Counted from the stretch's first letter, positions 48,526-62,631 are shown. The stretch: 64,000 bases of DNA from Liolophura sinensis (GCF_032854445.1 NC_088295.1:26399385-26463384); one strand, 5' to 3'. The notes: a model not told the origin generated them from the letters alone. A program made the numbers and translations.

Positions 48526-49204
48526 AGTTTTTGAAGAGCTCAAAATAAAAATGACCTCATTGAACCACAGAGATAATTTTATATCATAAAACAATACGCA
48601 TAATGTCAGAAATATTAGTGATTGTTTGTGATATTTTATCCACTTCCATATTCTGTACTTTAAACTGATTAAACTGAAAGATACTTCATACATGTACATG
48701 GTGGCTTTTGTTCAGAAATTTGTTATTACATGTACCTTTTCTATATTTTACCTTGATCATGACAACATTGGATCAAGCCCAAAACCGGCTTGTTTATGAT
48801 TGATGTTTATTGGGACTATGTAGTGGTTATATATGTTTTCAATGCTAGCTCTGATATCGTGTATGAAAAATGAGGTGTGTAGGAACTAAATTCTTTAGAT
48901 TCAGGACTACGTCAAGTAAACTGATCCTGGACTTTCAGTTCCAGAAATAGAAATTCATTTGCAAAGTTCTATCTCATGAATAAAAAAAACTGATGCTAAA
49001 TTATCTGCTTTGATGTTATCACAATGAGTTGGCTAGCTAGATGCATTTGATCACTACATAACATTTCCCTATCCACTAAAGGTAGGTTTCACAATTACTG
49101 TGCAGGGGTTCTGTTACAATCAGAGTGGTCAAATCAACACTGTAACCTATAGAAATCTTATGAAGAACCACACTCATAATTTTGTTATTTTGGAACCTCA
49201 CTCT
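48526..49204. other. Nothing recognised
   Basis: AT-rich, no ORF with a motif. Confidence 0.45.
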
Positions 49205-49335
49205 GGAATAGATTTCATTTGCTAGGTGTTTTAACGTTGCACTGAAGAATATTTTTGTTATATGACTGTATGATGGCAGTCCATTCTGTGGATAGAGGAA
49301 AATGAAACCAGTGGCCTTGGGCAGGTAACTGATGA
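49205..49335 (-). repeat. Diverged SINE-like repeat
   Basis: GCTAGGTGTTTTAACGTTGC, GAAGAATATTTTTGTTATAT and GTGGATAGAGGAAAATGAAA share order with 43402-43530. The 112-codon ORF over it (49076-49414, minus) is treated as chance. Confidence 0.5.
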
Positions 49336-49414
49336 ACTTTACCACATGTGAAACAGAGTTCATCTCTGGATGTGTGTCATCATCATTAATGTATGCTGTA
49401 TTGATGTACATCAA

Positions 49415-51600
49415 ACTTCATGTAAGACAACCTAAACGGTCCTATAAGCCCTGCTAACCGCTCTTTACACTTTGATCATGGGTATCTTGAAAACTCCATG
49501 TCCATGAAGCGTTTGACTCATGTTTATAGTTCAACAGCAGACGTGATTTCAACCGAAAAAATTCCAAGGTAAACTCATTTATGCCTCACTACAACAATGA
49601 ACCAATGTAAATATGTGCACAGGAATAAGTGAAATCTTTTAATTGGAATCTTTAATACCTTTTTAAGCAAATCATTGCAATTACCACTGGCTGATATCAT
49701 TACCAATACAAATAATTGGTATTACCTTTGTTGTCGGTATCATTGCTAATATCTCTCTGTAAATGTTCATAAGGTGTTTTTGTGAACACCATCTGATAAT
49801 TTGGTATAAAAAATATGTTAATATCTGTATCTATTCTGTGGTGACATTCATTGTACAGTGTTAGTGACTATCGTGATGGATTTGTTGCATATTGGCTTGA
49901 AATTTTGTGTCAGGGGCTATGGTCCCTTTCCAAGGCACATGTAGCTTGTGGCGGGGATATACTGTACATGTAAAAACTTGCCCTCATGCCTGTCTGATAG
50001 CCTTTGTGTTAAGGTCAAGATTTGTTACGATATACTAGCCCAACCATTATCTGACTTACTCACCATATCACTGAAGGGATATATAATACTGTAATTTCAA
50101 AAGAGTTGCATATTAATTATCATAATGAGGAATTTGTGTCCGTTTCGAGTTGACCTTCTTATTAAGGTCCACTTTTGAGCCAATCATTGTCAAAGTTTGT
50201 GTACATGTACAAAACACACAACATCCCAGTTGTAAATTGACCTGGTCAGTTGCCTTAACAGGGAAGTTATTTCAAATTATTCAGATCTGCTTGTCAAATT
50301 GATCATGGAGTTAATTAGGTCTGTGTTCATAAATTGTTTTCATGACCTGTGCACATTAATTTTGATTCATAATTTAAAACACTTAAACATCGTCCTGTTG
50401 TTTAATGCTGATATAAATGGAATCTAATAAATCTTAAAACTTTTAAGTCACATTATGTGACCTTAATTTCGTCATCTCTGGGACCATCAACCTGAAGAAC
50501 TGGAAATATTGAACATCTTGAACCCTGTCTATCAACGCCTAAAAGGTGATTTAATGACTACATATACGTGCATGAGGAAAAGACTGCCAACAATTTAGCT
50601 AATCAGTTACATTTTGAACAGTGAAAATGGCCTTCCTGTTATTAAGGTGAATCAGCAAGGCAGCCTGGGCACAGCTGATATTTCATGGAGACCACCTGTC
50701 AAGCCTGTAGCTGGGCTGCTGTTTCATCACACATAACTTCTCCACAGCCTGCTCATAGAGTATTATTTCAATCTCTGTAACAACTTCACCCAGGTAATAT
50801 GCCAACACATGAAATTTATGGCCTCATTTTTTACACGCTAAAACTGTTTTATTATCAACAGACCTTTTGGCTCTGAACTTTAAAGTCATCTTAGCCATAA
50901 GACTTAAGTTCAATAAAGGGAATGGTCATGAAAGTACCAGACCCTCCAATTTGTAAACACTCATTGACTTTTTATGTTCATAATCTAATGTTTGTGTTCA
51001 GATTGTTATCTCTGATATTGTGGGATTTGTATTTTTCTCAAGAAAGTTTTCACTGAAAAGGCAGCAGTGGAGGAAACTGGAATTTCATGATTAACCCATT
51101 ACCTTTTTGAAAGTACATTTACCTGACTTCACAACAGGTGATACACAGGTTTTTACCTGCAGAGCATTCTTAAAGTCTATGCTCTATTTGTGAACGGTAT
51201 TAAAGTGTTTTACAAAAAACATTATATATTAAAAACCATACGGAAAACCAAATCTACCAAAATTGTGAAAGTTGGCTACAATATTTTAAAAAGACCTGTT
51301 TAAGGTTTGTGATTAAACAAGTGATTTAGCAGGTTGATTGTTACATGTAAATAGATTGTACTGACTTTTGCCATCATGACTGAAATGTTATGGTTAAAAG
51401 ATAAGATGCTCCATGTAGATGAACTATTGTACTATTTTAAAATCTGATTGCTCAGTGGAAAATGGCCCCAAATCATCAGGACACCATTGTTCTTCAGCAG
51501 CCTAGGGTTGTGGTGGATGTGTTTGTCATGCAGATGCACTTATAGATATCAGTGTAGAGTATGTTGTTAGGTTGGAGGTTATTCCCAGGATTGGGTCGGC
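49415..51600. other. Repeat-poor DNA, probable long intron
   Basis: Unique-looking, AT-rich, no repeat family recognised. A short open piece at about 50647-50740 (NQQGSLGTADISWRPPVKPV ...) follows TTATTAAG but has no good donor. Confidence 0.4.
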
Positions 51601-51815
51601 AAGATTGGTGAACCCATGGCCTGTTGCTTGTGTCAAGCCCTTGACCAATCAGGTTGCACGTTTTAACCCATATCTTGCTGCTTTGGCTGTGGTTCTAAGT
51701 CAGAAAATTTGTCAGGTACCTAATGAAGGTTGGTGGTTACTCAAGTAACTTCAACCCTAAACCTGACTGCCATCATGTCAGTGAAGAATTCTTGAATACC
51801 AATTAAACAAAAGAG
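51600..51815 (+). repeat. Diverged SINE-like repeat
   Basis: TGGTGAACCCATGGCCTGTT, CAACCCTAAACCTGACTGCC, AGTGAAGAATTCTTGAATAC and CAATTAAACAAAAGAG follow a SINE 3' order similar to 29815-29975. Confidence 0.5.
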
Positions 51816-54800
51816 TGGATTTTGTTATGATCAGTATTAAAGTTTTTTGGCTTGCAAATTGTATTAGTTGTTTTGATCTTCATTTAATTTACACAGTTGA
51901 ATTTTAGTTTAAAATTTTATGGTTATGTGATGAAAAATGTGGCAGATAGTACATAGTACACATTGACTACAACCAATTGGGTTGGTGCTGTTTATTATTC
52001 AAGATATAATGTTCATGAAGACAAATGACACCTATCATACTTACATTTGGCTTGTACTGGGGAATCTGTTTTAGCTCATATTAATAGTGATGATGATATC
52101 GGTTACATCACAAATGTTCAGATTTAATAATTATAATTAGCATTAAAAAAAATTAATAGATACCACATTTGATATTGTATAATGAAGTATATGTACGTTG
52201 AGATATGGACTGTACTTGCTTGACTATTGTTGACATTCAGTCTTTACCACATTTTATTTCTTGAAGTGTGTAACCTCATTTTTGTTTAAGCAGTTCAAGA
52301 TATTACGCCCTTGAACTACTCTACTTAATTTCACAGTTTGCTGATTTAGGCGAAAGGCTGGTTATATGCCCTCAAATGAAATCTGCCAGCTTTTGGCAGC
52401 GTGCCAGGTTAAATGGTTGTTAACTTATATATATGGCACAAATATGTGTACATAGATCTATAAAGTCTGGTACATCACAGAAAATTTATGTCTCCACACA
52501 CTATAAACTGTAGAAAGACTAGACACTGTCTGTGGAATACTGGTATTCATGTCAGAACTAAGTAGTGACCTACAGAGGAATGGTAGACCTCGCACCCTGG
52601 AGGTCATGAAGATACTATTTTTGACTGTTGACCCAACCTTCAGGGTACCAGTTAGCCAAATTAATGACAAGAGCAGTGATGTGATTTACTCGGCCTCCCC
52701 GTTTAATTAACCCTGGTGAGGTCAGTGAACACCAGGATTCCCAGGTGACCAGGTAATGAGGGGGGCTTTGATTTGAACCTGTGGTAGATATATCAATTAC
52801 TTGTGTATCTCTTAACAAACTGTACTTGTATATGTACATTTGTAGAGAATTACTGTCACGGTAATGAGTTGACATTGATATCAATCCGTGGTACAATGCA
52901 GATATATCATTTACTTACTCGCATCTGGTACTTGTACATGTACCTTTGTAGAGGAATACAAACAAGGCAATGAGTAGAGATGCCTTTGGTCGATTTGAAC
53001 TAGCTATACAATTTACATGTGTATTATCATATACTTGCTTACATCACAGTATACAGTACTTTACCTTTGTAGAGCAATACACTTCACTTTATATGTAAAT
53101 TCTGAAGGGATTGAGAATGTTAAACTTAACATAAAAGCTTATCATTAAAAAAAAAGTTAGAGTGATACGTGGTCATTTTCTTTACGATATTACCATGACA
53201 GCTTTGATCTATATGTCGGTATGTATAATAGTAAGAGTATTTGTAATGTCTGTCCTGAATCCATGGATTGCCAAGGCCTACATTTCAACTTTTTATCTCC
53301 TTACCTGGAGGGTTTTTGTCAGAAAAAATAATCAGGCTACTTTGTTTACAAACATAATGATGTTATGTCGGCTGACATGTTTATTTTTAACCTAGGTACA
53401 CATAATTTCACATGCAAGTTTATACATTAGACAAAATGCTTCTGTGATTTGTTTAGTGTTAGTATAGATGATATTTAATTATGTACAGGTGGTGACACCT
53501 TAGTCAAATAGACAAGTTAGTCACATCTGTAAGGTTGCCAAACTGACAGAAAGATATGAAAAGTAAGCCCTGAAGACAAGTGTGTGGATACTGGGAAATT
53601 CGTATCAGTGTGTATATAGCAGCATCTTCTACGTCCTGTCTGAGTTCACACATTTTGTGGCGGAAATGTGGACAGAATTATTGTTATGACTATGAGGATG
53701 TAAATACTGTAGTATCCTGCTGTGTTTATTTTTCTTAAATATTATCATGTAGTTGCACAGTTGACCTGCTTTCTATAAATAGCTTGTCTTTACATTTACT
53801 TACTGTACTACATGTATAATGTGTATGCGTGTGTGCGAGTGTTTGTGTTGAGCCAAATTCATGAGATGCGAAATATATACCCGTTTGACCAGCTTTGAAG
53901 TCTTTACGATATATGCATCATGTTACCTCTTAGCAAAATTCCTCGCAAGTACATATCTTTAATGGATTATAGAATTTATGGAATATTTATATCCAATTTT
54001 ATAAGAAACATGTCTGTGGAATCTGCACCTATCTTTTTCCTATAGAATGCATGCACATGAAACCCAGATGATATGTTTCACCAGATATGTGCTATGATAT
54101 ACCACTTAAGTTTGAACTTTGATAAGGCCACCTCAGTCTATGGTGATTAGGTTTTGATGAGGATAAACACATGGAGGTAATTATCGTGATAGAGGGGTTT
54201 TGGGTAAATGAACGAAGCCATTAAACTTAAATCTGTCGACGAGCAGCTCGGCTCATTGTGACTTTAATTGAGCCTCCATGTAGGGACCCAGCTGGCGTAA
54301 CTGAACTTTGTCTCCACAAAATAGACAGCTGTGAGGTATTTCATGTCATAATGTGTGTGGTTTTCATTCCGTAGTCATGCACTTGTGAACGAACACGTAC
54401 CTGATTCAGATGACCTGGGGACATGCAATTGGTGCTTCTTATATGAATAGGTTATTTACTAGAAATCAGTCTTACAGGCTGAAGCATGTGCATTTTTCCA
54501 AAATTCATGAAATTGTTGGAATTTGTGAAGATCTTTTAATACATGCTTTTTTTGTTTTTTCTCCTCTCTCAGGTACAGTGTTTATGGCAAGTTACAGCCA
54601 TAAACTGTTTATCTCCACCAGATAACAGATAACTGATAAGAGGTGTTTGTAATTATATTTGTAGATAGAACTGCCTGAAATTTGGACTGCGTAGGCATTG
54701 GGAAAGATAAACAACAACCCGATCACTTGTACATGAGACTCCATGGTGGCACATGCATGCAAGCCTCTGTTCAGGCGAAGCGATTCCCCCAATAGCTGGC

Positions 54801-55224
54801 TGTGGCATTATCAAGCATGGAGTAAACAGAGGGTACACCTGTATTTAAGGTAAATGCACTGTTGTATTACTCTGTCTGTAACTATGTTGAACATATCGTG
54901 ATTAATGCTATCATCTCTATGAAAATAAATATTTATGAAGATTAGGTACTGGCATTGGGCCAGTCTAGCTAGTTCATGACCTGGCAAAGATAGTAATAAA
55001 TATTGGTGTATCCATTTAGGAACAATTTGCTGGTGCCATTTTTCTGTGAAGTTTGTCACACTGTTTATTTTATAACATGCATAAAAAATGCTATTAAACT
55101 ACATGTGTGTTCTTGGATATGTACATGAACATTCTTTATCAAAGACATTTTAAGATACTGGTTGTGGTTTGGACCCAGATAGTTCACTGAAGGTGTTTGT
55201 ACATATATATTATATATAATTAGT
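51816..55224. other. Repeat-poor DNA, probable long intron
   Basis: No recognised gene. Two loosely similar stretches near 52785-52980 (CTTGTA(T/C)ATGTAC(A/C)TTTGTAGAG) and 53060 show a diverged tandem repeat. 54120-54420 is less AT-rich and more complex than its surroundings. Confidence 0.4.
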
Positions 55225-55348
55225 TAGTCATTTCATTATTAAGTCTAGGAAGTTGCATAATAAATAGCAGTTGTCCGTTATTTTTTTAGTCATTTCATTA
55301 TTAAGTCTAGGAAGTTGCATAATAAATAGCAATTGTCCATTATTTTTA
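55225..55348. repeat. 62-bp tandem duplication
   Basis: TAGTCATTTCATTATTAAGT onward is repeated from 55287 with two or three differences, a recent event. Several ORFs across it are chance. Confidence 0.95.
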
Positions 55349-56550
55349 AGCAGCACTTTTTTACAGGTACACGTGAGGCCTCATCTGCATGCATATGATC
55401 TGACATGTGTCCTAATCTACATGAGCAAGCCTACATTCACACAATCTCTTCGCATGATAAACCATTATCAGTTAAAATCCCTGAATTCAATTGCGTGTTG
55501 TGGTGAAAGTATTTCGGTCATCTCTTTTTACCGCATTCTGAGTCAAATAAATCACTCCTCTGCGTGTTTTCATCTCTTTAATGCACCTGTTTAACATGAC
55601 CGACACATAAGCTTAGCAGGGCGACATATTTGTCAGCTTAAAGTTGTACAAGCATTGTTTTAAAACTCTTGCTCTGATTTCTGCATGTAGTGTTTTTGAA
55701 TTCTGTTTTGCTTGTTTTCTGATATATTTCATACAGTGGTTACCTGTAACTTTTAAATTGTTTGTATAACATGACTCAGTACTGAGTAGAATCTGGATAG
55801 TTGTCCTTTAATATACTGATTTTAATAAGAGACAAGTACTAAAAAAATTGAAGTCCTGTATCAAGATTTGTGACAGGATCTGACTATGACATCAGACAAG
55901 ATATTGTAAAACTTGTTTATACAGATTTATATATGTCAGATCTTATAAAACAGCTGTTTACTAGACTTGGTAAGTTTATTCAGAGTTTTTAGTAACTGCA
56001 TGACAGGTTAATTTATCACTCTATCTGTCTGGTATGTTGACCTCTCATTTTCTCTTTTGTTGTGATTTTTGCACTTGCCAAAAGGAATTGACATAGATAA
56101 TCATTATTTTCATGATTATCACCGGTTTAAACTTCAAACGAAAAAAAGACTTTGCCAATTGTCATTTTAAACATGCATGTATTTTTAAACACAAGGTAAT
56201 TATTTACAGTAGTGTCCAGTTAGTGCACATTTCTCATGGTAAATGTGCATGTAATACAGGTATGTAAAGTGGGCTGAAGAATTTGTATAAGCCAAGTAGT
56301 TATGCACATTCAGTGGAAGACAAAAAACTGTCAGTGTTTCTCTGAGTTAGACATCTCTAAAATATCTATATATTTATGTCCATTTCATGGTGACATAATG
56401 GCCCTAAACCAGTTTTGTAACTGCCCTGAAGCTCAAACTTTTCAAATGTAAATGTGTTATGCTTTTCCAGGTAAAGTTCAGCTGAGAATATATAGTAATC
56501 TATGGTGTGTGCCATGTTAAAGAAGAAAAGTATGTGTACATACCTGCGTA
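55349..56550. other. Nothing recognised
   Basis: AT-rich. The 107-codon ORF 55271-55594 begins in the duplication and has no domain. Confidence 0.45.
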
Positions 56551-56765
56551 CTGTAATATTTCAACCTTTTGACAAGTTTGCAAGTTGTTTGTTTATTACA
56601 AAACATGTTCTTAGTTGACTGATAAAATTATACTTTTTGTGAAGCCCAGAAATTGGTCAATCCAACCAATGCAGCTTTGTCTCTAAAATCAGGTTTAAAA
56701 ATGTGCAAAAATTGCACTAAATTTTGCTCTTTTATGTGCAAAAAGGTTGAATAATTCGGTATTAC
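56551..56765. mobile_element. MITE family M, copy 3, uninterrupted
   Basis: CTGTAATATTTCAACCTTTT at the left and AAAAGGTTGAATAATTCGGT-ATTAC at the right are imperfect inverted ends. Inner motifs ACTTTTTGTGAAGCCCAGAA, GTCTCTAAAATCAGGTTTAA and GTGCAAAAATTGCACTAAA match copies 1 and 2. It serves as an unfilled reference for the two split copies. Confidence 0.8.
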
Positions 56766-56842
56766 TTTTTGTCTGCTCCCTGTACCTGTATTAAAACTAT
56801 AGACATACACGCCTTACAACTGGATCAATCTTAACAGTATAT

Positions 56843-56945
56843 ACAGTGTAGTCTCGCTATAGCGTGCTGCTTTGGGGATATGTTCCTGAGCGCGTTATAG
56901 GATACCTCGCACTATAATGAAATGACCTTGGGACTACAGTCTATC
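56843..56945. repeat. Possible end of a Tc1/pogo-like element
   Basis: GTGTAGTCTCGCTATAGCG and CGCGTTATAGGATACCTCGC ... GGGACTACAGT have a weak inverted relation. Similar text occurs at ends of pogo-like elements from memory only. Confidence 0.3.
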
Positions 56946-58700
56946 GTAAAGGTCAGGGTTTGACATTGAACGAAATTTTATCGATGCAAAATGTGTTATG
57001 TTAAAAGCTTTTTTACTGTTAGTTTACTATAAGTGCCTAAGTATTCCAGCATTTCAGCCCCGTCCTACGAGTCATATCCCGCGAAGCTAGCCTCGTATCG
57101 TGTAATCACATGAGCTAGTCTACAGAACTCGGTGCTTGTTAAGCATTTCCACAAGCTGAATTCAAGTAACGTAGTTTCATCCACTTTATTTATAAAAAAA
57201 AACAGCTACAATGCATTTGGTATCCCGTTCGTTCATGTCTGATCGTATCAGAAATAACTCATGGAACTTAGATGCCTCAGATTCAAAATGGCGCAGTGCT
57301 GACGACTGTGAACCCGATCACGTGATGTGTTATAGCTACTGAATAAAAATAAATTAGTGTATGAAATGAAGGAAAGAGGAAACATATTATGAGGCAATTC
57401 CTAAATGGTTGAGTGAGTTTATCTCCACTCTCACACGTCAGCAAGCCAGGAAGACAAATCTCACTCCCAGCAGTTTCACAGTTTGCTTTATAGTCATTCA
57501 ATAGTCTGATTAAAGTTATCAGCATTTACTGAACGTGTGCAAATATTAATCCCTTTGTGAGGTATGCCTGTCACAGTGAGCAAAATGTGTTTTGTATTGC
57601 TGACGAAGCCAGACACACGCGGAAATAATGCTTCCACAACAACATCACACATGCATTTGAAATCAAACTGGCTCACAAAGAAAATGTAAACAGTTACAAC
57701 TCCTTCCATTATTCATAGAAAAATCCATTTCTTTTTGCTTGTACTCGCATAATATTTAAAAGCTTAAGCCTAAAATATTAAATAACATAAGGGTCCCACA
57801 CCTTATGTGACTTCTTGATAAAAAAATCTTTATTCGTTTGCAGCTTTAGCTGTTTCCACATGAATGTACACCACAGGTTTTTGGAGGACAAGATTTGGGT
57901 AACGTTATATCCAATTGCGCTGTGTATTGAGGCGTCTTCTAGAGAAGCTACACTGCATGTATATAATTGCTCAGGTACACTGGTCTCTGCATAGTTTGAC
58001 TGGTATTAGGTTCAGTCCAGAAATACTTCAATAGTTGCCAAATATTCAAATTACTGCTTAAGAATCTGAGCTGAGTGATTACTGTGATTTTTAATGAGTC
58101 ACGATTTCATTGTTGTTGAATCAGAAATTGTTTAGCAAGATAAAAAATGAATTGCCAAAGGATAAAGGATAGAGGACTGCTGCTATAGTATCCTGGTGAT
58201 GTGTAGAGAGGCACGTATACAAGCACCCACATGCATACAAGAACAATAGACATTATAACTTTTAACACTTGTCTTACAAATTCATATCGGGTTTACTGGG
58301 GAGTGGAGGGATATTGGCTGAAATAGGCCTGGAGTTAAGTAATTAATTTCTGTAAGCATAGCAACCCCAATGAGGTAAACATGCATGCCGACAATTGATG
58401 CAGTAACAACAGGGACAAGCCCCTGTCAAAGAGAGTGGTCGTCATACGTGTCAGTTAGGTAAGGCCGAGCACCCAGTGTATGTGTGTTGTAGGAGTGCAT
58501 GTATATACATGGATGTAAAAGAAAAATAACTTGCAAATTCCTTTACGTCTTGCTAATCTTCAGACAAACTTTGGCTGTCGTAATCGCACAATCCCATATT
58601 TGGGTCTGTGTACTTGAAAAGAAATTTATCAGAAGTTGAACTTCAGGTTTACTGTTTTAAACAATGCAAGCTTAATATACTCTAAATGACCTAAACTTTT
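56946..58700. other. Nothing recognised
   Basis: AT-rich with a few CpG-bearing patches (57050-57310). No supported gene. The ORFs at 57283-57525 and 57494-57709 overlap and lack motifs. Confidence 0.4.
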
Positions 58701-58714
58701 GCCCACAAAAGTGC

Positions 58715-58870
58715 ATTTTTGGAGGAAAATAAATGTCACAAAATATTATTTTTGGTGCTGAAACTTACAATTTTCCAGTAGAATATCATCCCATGTTCCA
58801 AGCAAACCTCAAAACACCTTTCTAAGATCAGTCGATCTCTCAGAATCAGGAAATATGGACAAGTTATTCA
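58715..58870 (+). repeat. Dispersed repeat family C, copy 2
   Basis: TCACAAAATATTATTTTTGG, TGCTGAAACTTACAATTTTC, AGAATATCATCCCATGTTCC, AAGCAAACCTCAAAACACCT and ATCTCTCAGAATCAGGA match 2265-2445 in order. Confidence 0.65.
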
Positions 58871-61013
58871 TGGCTGACATTTATGGTCATTTAGGCCTGC
58901 TACAGCCAAGAGGGCATTGTGTCCACCATTGATGGAATAACAGTAGAGTGCTCATAGTATTATCAAAATACATCGTTCTTATCCCTCTGTCGAGTCTGCT
59001 TTATCAAGTACATCTTTGATGCCTTTCTGCTTGTGTTCGGACACCAAATTACATTTAGTCTGCAAGCAATTACTCATTTGAAAAGTCAGTCATTGAAATT
59101 AGATGCTTTTTAATTTGGCCACATCTGTTTGTATTGCTTCGTATCATGGATAGTCATTTTAAGGTAGTACCATACACCAGCCACTGCTTGTATACCAAAC
59201 TCTCAACTTTCATCGTACTACTTTGGTATCATTTCACCCGGAAGCGCTAGTAAAATCTGCATGTATTCAGGCTGTAGAATTTTCCTCCAGTGGCTTTCTT
59301 CAGACTTTTTTTGTTTAAAATGTGAACAACAAAAAGCAACAGACTTCATCAGACCCGGTGGTTCCTAAATTTGAAGGTAGGAGAAGGTATTTTCAGACTT
59401 TCTTGAGATGCTTCAGACTTATTTCTGACAATCATTTCCCATGCCTGTGTATTTAAAAGCTAGATAACACAACCACTTACCCCAGGAATTTTACCCCTTC
59501 AAGCAGTTAAAGCACAATTCCAATTTTCATTTGTAAGTTTTATTAAATAACAGGGGTAAGAGCAGGCATGTCATGTATAGGTAGTTAATCATGTTAATCA
59601 TATACGGTTATATTTATTTATTTGATTTAATTGGCATTTTACGTCATACTGTTTTTCATGCACAGTTACATGTACTTCATACGTTATAAGTAATTATAAT
59701 TACTTCATGCATATACATGAGCCAGTCAACCAGTGGAGTTACATTTGTGGAATTGTCATCATTACACTGTGGAGATACATGTACATGTATGTTGTGACAC
59801 AAGGCCTTTTTTATGAGATGTGAACACCCGTGAACATTAGACTTAGGGCATTCACTAATGATATCAATTTTCCCAAGGTTAGACAGTACAGACCCACTTA
59901 CCCTGTTCACCAGTATAAATGAAGACAAATTTGGTTTCTTTCTCCACATGAACTGGCATGAAAATAGCTTGAAAATAGCATAAAACCTGATTGGTACAAT
60001 AAATGTTGCCATTTTTCAATGCAATATGAAGGACTATGGATGTGTTTTGCATAAGGAAGTGTTTATGTAATGACCGACAGCTGGACAGATGTGATTATGT
60101 TGACACGATAAGGGATATATATGGTTGTGTTGAGCCATTATTGAGCATGATGTGTTCTGTGGCTGTGACGTCATTTGGCCAGAGCAGAGATCTACTGTGT
60201 GCCAACAGTCATTATGCCTGCAAAATTAACGACTGTCTTATCGCCTCCGTACACCCGGCCTACCATGAGCCTGTGCTCCTTGTTTATGAATATGTGATAA
60301 TGACTGCGTGTTGAGGGTGAATCAAGATGTCTGGTTGCATGAGGACATTGTCTGTATGGATAGGCCTGACCTAGTATCTTGTCCAACTGGTTTTCTGCCC
60401 CAGCCCCGATGTGATTTGTCCGAATGCCTGTAATTAGGTTTTGCAGTACGGAAGTAGTTGGGCCTTGTGGACGGCTTGGCTGAGAGTGAATGTGTGAGAG
60501 TACTGATTTGCTGTCACCATGGACACCAAATAATGTTCCATTACCTCCAAAAATACCTTATGCAATCTAGTCAGCTGTCAGACTCACACACGATTCTGTT
60601 GAATGTGGCGCACTATGCGGGAGAAAGGTGTAAATGCCCTTAAATTGACAGCAATTTGGTGAGGTTGGCATTCTGTAAAAGAAGTTCCACTTCCAACAAT
60701 TCAATTAGAAAGTCGACAAGTCTACTTTGTGAAATTGTAGCTGTGACTTGAAGGGTTGGCTTACACTATAATTTCTCCATTCTGTGAAAGGTTCTGTGAG
60801 CCTTTGGCAAGCCCTGTCATGCCAGCTGCAGAGGAATGGCCATATTTTAGTGAGGTTAAAGAGGGAGACTACTGCCAGGAAGGAGCAAGTGTGACTTACT
60901 GCTCAAACAATTCAACTCACAGGAATGAGAGTTTTAAGGCCAGTTAGATGACTTTCATAAGCTTTAACTTGTTCTGTTTGGGAATTTATGTGGGAATTTG
61001 TGTGAACAATTCC
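58871..61013. other. Repeat-poor DNA with a complex stretch at 60090-60720
   Basis: A short SINE tail (TTTATTTATTTGATTTAATT, 59610-59650, minus) is the only repeat seen. 60090-60720 is more GC-balanced and holds a CRE-like TGACGTCA (60167-60174). The opposite-strand ORFs 60036-60314 and 60192-60386 show no domain. Confidence 0.4.
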
Positions 61014-61019
61014 CACCTA

Positions 61020-61890
61020 CACAGGCCAGTTTGTTATTGTGTAAAAAAAAATACATTATTCTCTGCTTAGTTCCTTATTGTTTAAGAACACATCATTCTC
61101 TGTTCAGTTCCTGGCTGTGTAAAAACACAAAATTCTCTGCTCAGTTCCTTTGCTGTGTAAAAGCACATCATTCTCTTCTCAGTTCCTTGCTGTGTAAAAA
61201 CACATCATTCTCATCTCAGTTCCTTTGCTGTGTAAAAGCACATCATTCTCTTCTCAGTTCCTTGCTGTGTAAAAACACATCATTCTCATCTCAGTTCCTT
61301 TGCTGTGTAAAAACGCATCATTCTCTGTTCAATTCCTGGCTGTGTAAAAACACAATGTTCTCTGCTCAGTTCTTTGCTGTGTAAAAACACATCATTCTGT
61401 CTTCAATTCCTGGCTGTGTAAAAATACATTATTCTCTGCTCAATTCCTTGCTGTGTAAAAACACATCATTCTCTTCACAGTTCCTTGCTGTGTAAAAACA
61501 CATCATTCTCTGTTCAATTTCTGGCTGTGTAAAGACATAATATTCCCTGCTGAGTTCCTTGGTGTGTAAAAGCACATCATTCTCTGCTCAGTTCCAGGCT
61601 GTGTAAAAACACATCATTCTCTTCACAGTTCCTTGCTGTGTAAAAACACATCATTCTCTGTTCAATTTCTGGCTGTGAAAAAACACAATATTCTCTGCTC
61701 AGTTCCTTGCTGTGTAAAGACATAATATTCTCTGCTCAGTTCCTTGCTGTGTAAAGACATAATATTCTCTGCTCAGTTCCTGGCTGTGTAAAAACGCATC
61801 ATTCTCTGCTGAGTTCCTTGCTGTGTATAAATGCATTCGTTCTCTTCTCAGTTCCTGTCTGTGTGAAAACGCATCATTCTCAGCTGTTAT
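61020..61890. repeat. 37- to 38-bp minisatellite, about 23 copies
   Basis: The unit is CAGTTCCTTGCTGTGTAAAA then ACACATCATTCTCTGCT. Variants (GGCTGTGT, AAGACATAATATT) recur in blocks. The 128-codon Cys-rich ORF at 60998-61384 is its translation and not a gene. Confidence 0.96.
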
Positions 61891-62631
61891 GCTGTAATGC
61901 TTGTGATTGTGATCATGCTACCTCTTTGCTTTATGGACACAGCTGTACAGAAACAATGATTTAGTACAGAAAAGAAGACACTGCTTGGACTCACTTGTTT
62001 CAGGCAGACCAAGTTCACCATTAAATTCTTTGATTTCAGTAAAACCCCTACATATTAATTGTAGTCCACAACCTTGCCCAAACAAAATGTCATTAGTCTT
62101 GTGACTTAGTTTGTATAATGCTTGAATTCTCTATCTCTCAACCAGGCACTGCTACATTAATTGGTTTACACCAATAAAACTTTATTCAGTGTTATACTTG
62201 TACCATATTTGTCTCTTTGATAGAGCTTATTTTTTGTTTCAAGTCAGTTGTAGAGTTGTGTCAAAACTGACCTGTCAGTTTTAGGTTGTATGTTTCTGTT
62301 TATTTGACACATCAGTAAAGGCTCTCAGATTTTGGTGCAGTAGTACTATAGTGCGATTCACATATGAGATTAGGTCATGCCTTTTGGTTCGTGTCATATC
62401 TAAGGTGTGGCACTTCAAATCCTCTCTTTGTTTCAGCTGTTTCGTATCAAGGTGATCATTGTGGATAGTTCAGACATTAGCCAACAGCAAATAGCTCCCT
62501 TGTAAGGTCAACAGGTAATCACATGTCAACAGGTAATCACAGAAAGTTTAAAATTAGTGGAAACCTGTGTTATGCAATACACTGATTGCAGTTAAGTATT
62601 GAACGTACAGCACAGTACGTACAGTTCCTCT
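61891..62631. other. Nothing recognised
   Basis: AT-rich. A small direct repeat GGTCAACAGGTAATCACA / TGTCAACAGGTAATCACA lies at 62506-62540. Confidence 0.45.

Noticed and set aside
53820-53850. GT-rich patch as a microsatellite locus
   Set aside because: Only an interrupted run of about 30 bp; too imperfect to call a separate repeat.
60998-61384. 128-codon Cys-rich ORF resembling a secreted repeat protein
   Set aside because: It is the translation of the 37- to 38-bp minisatellite; the frame is lost as the unit length changes.
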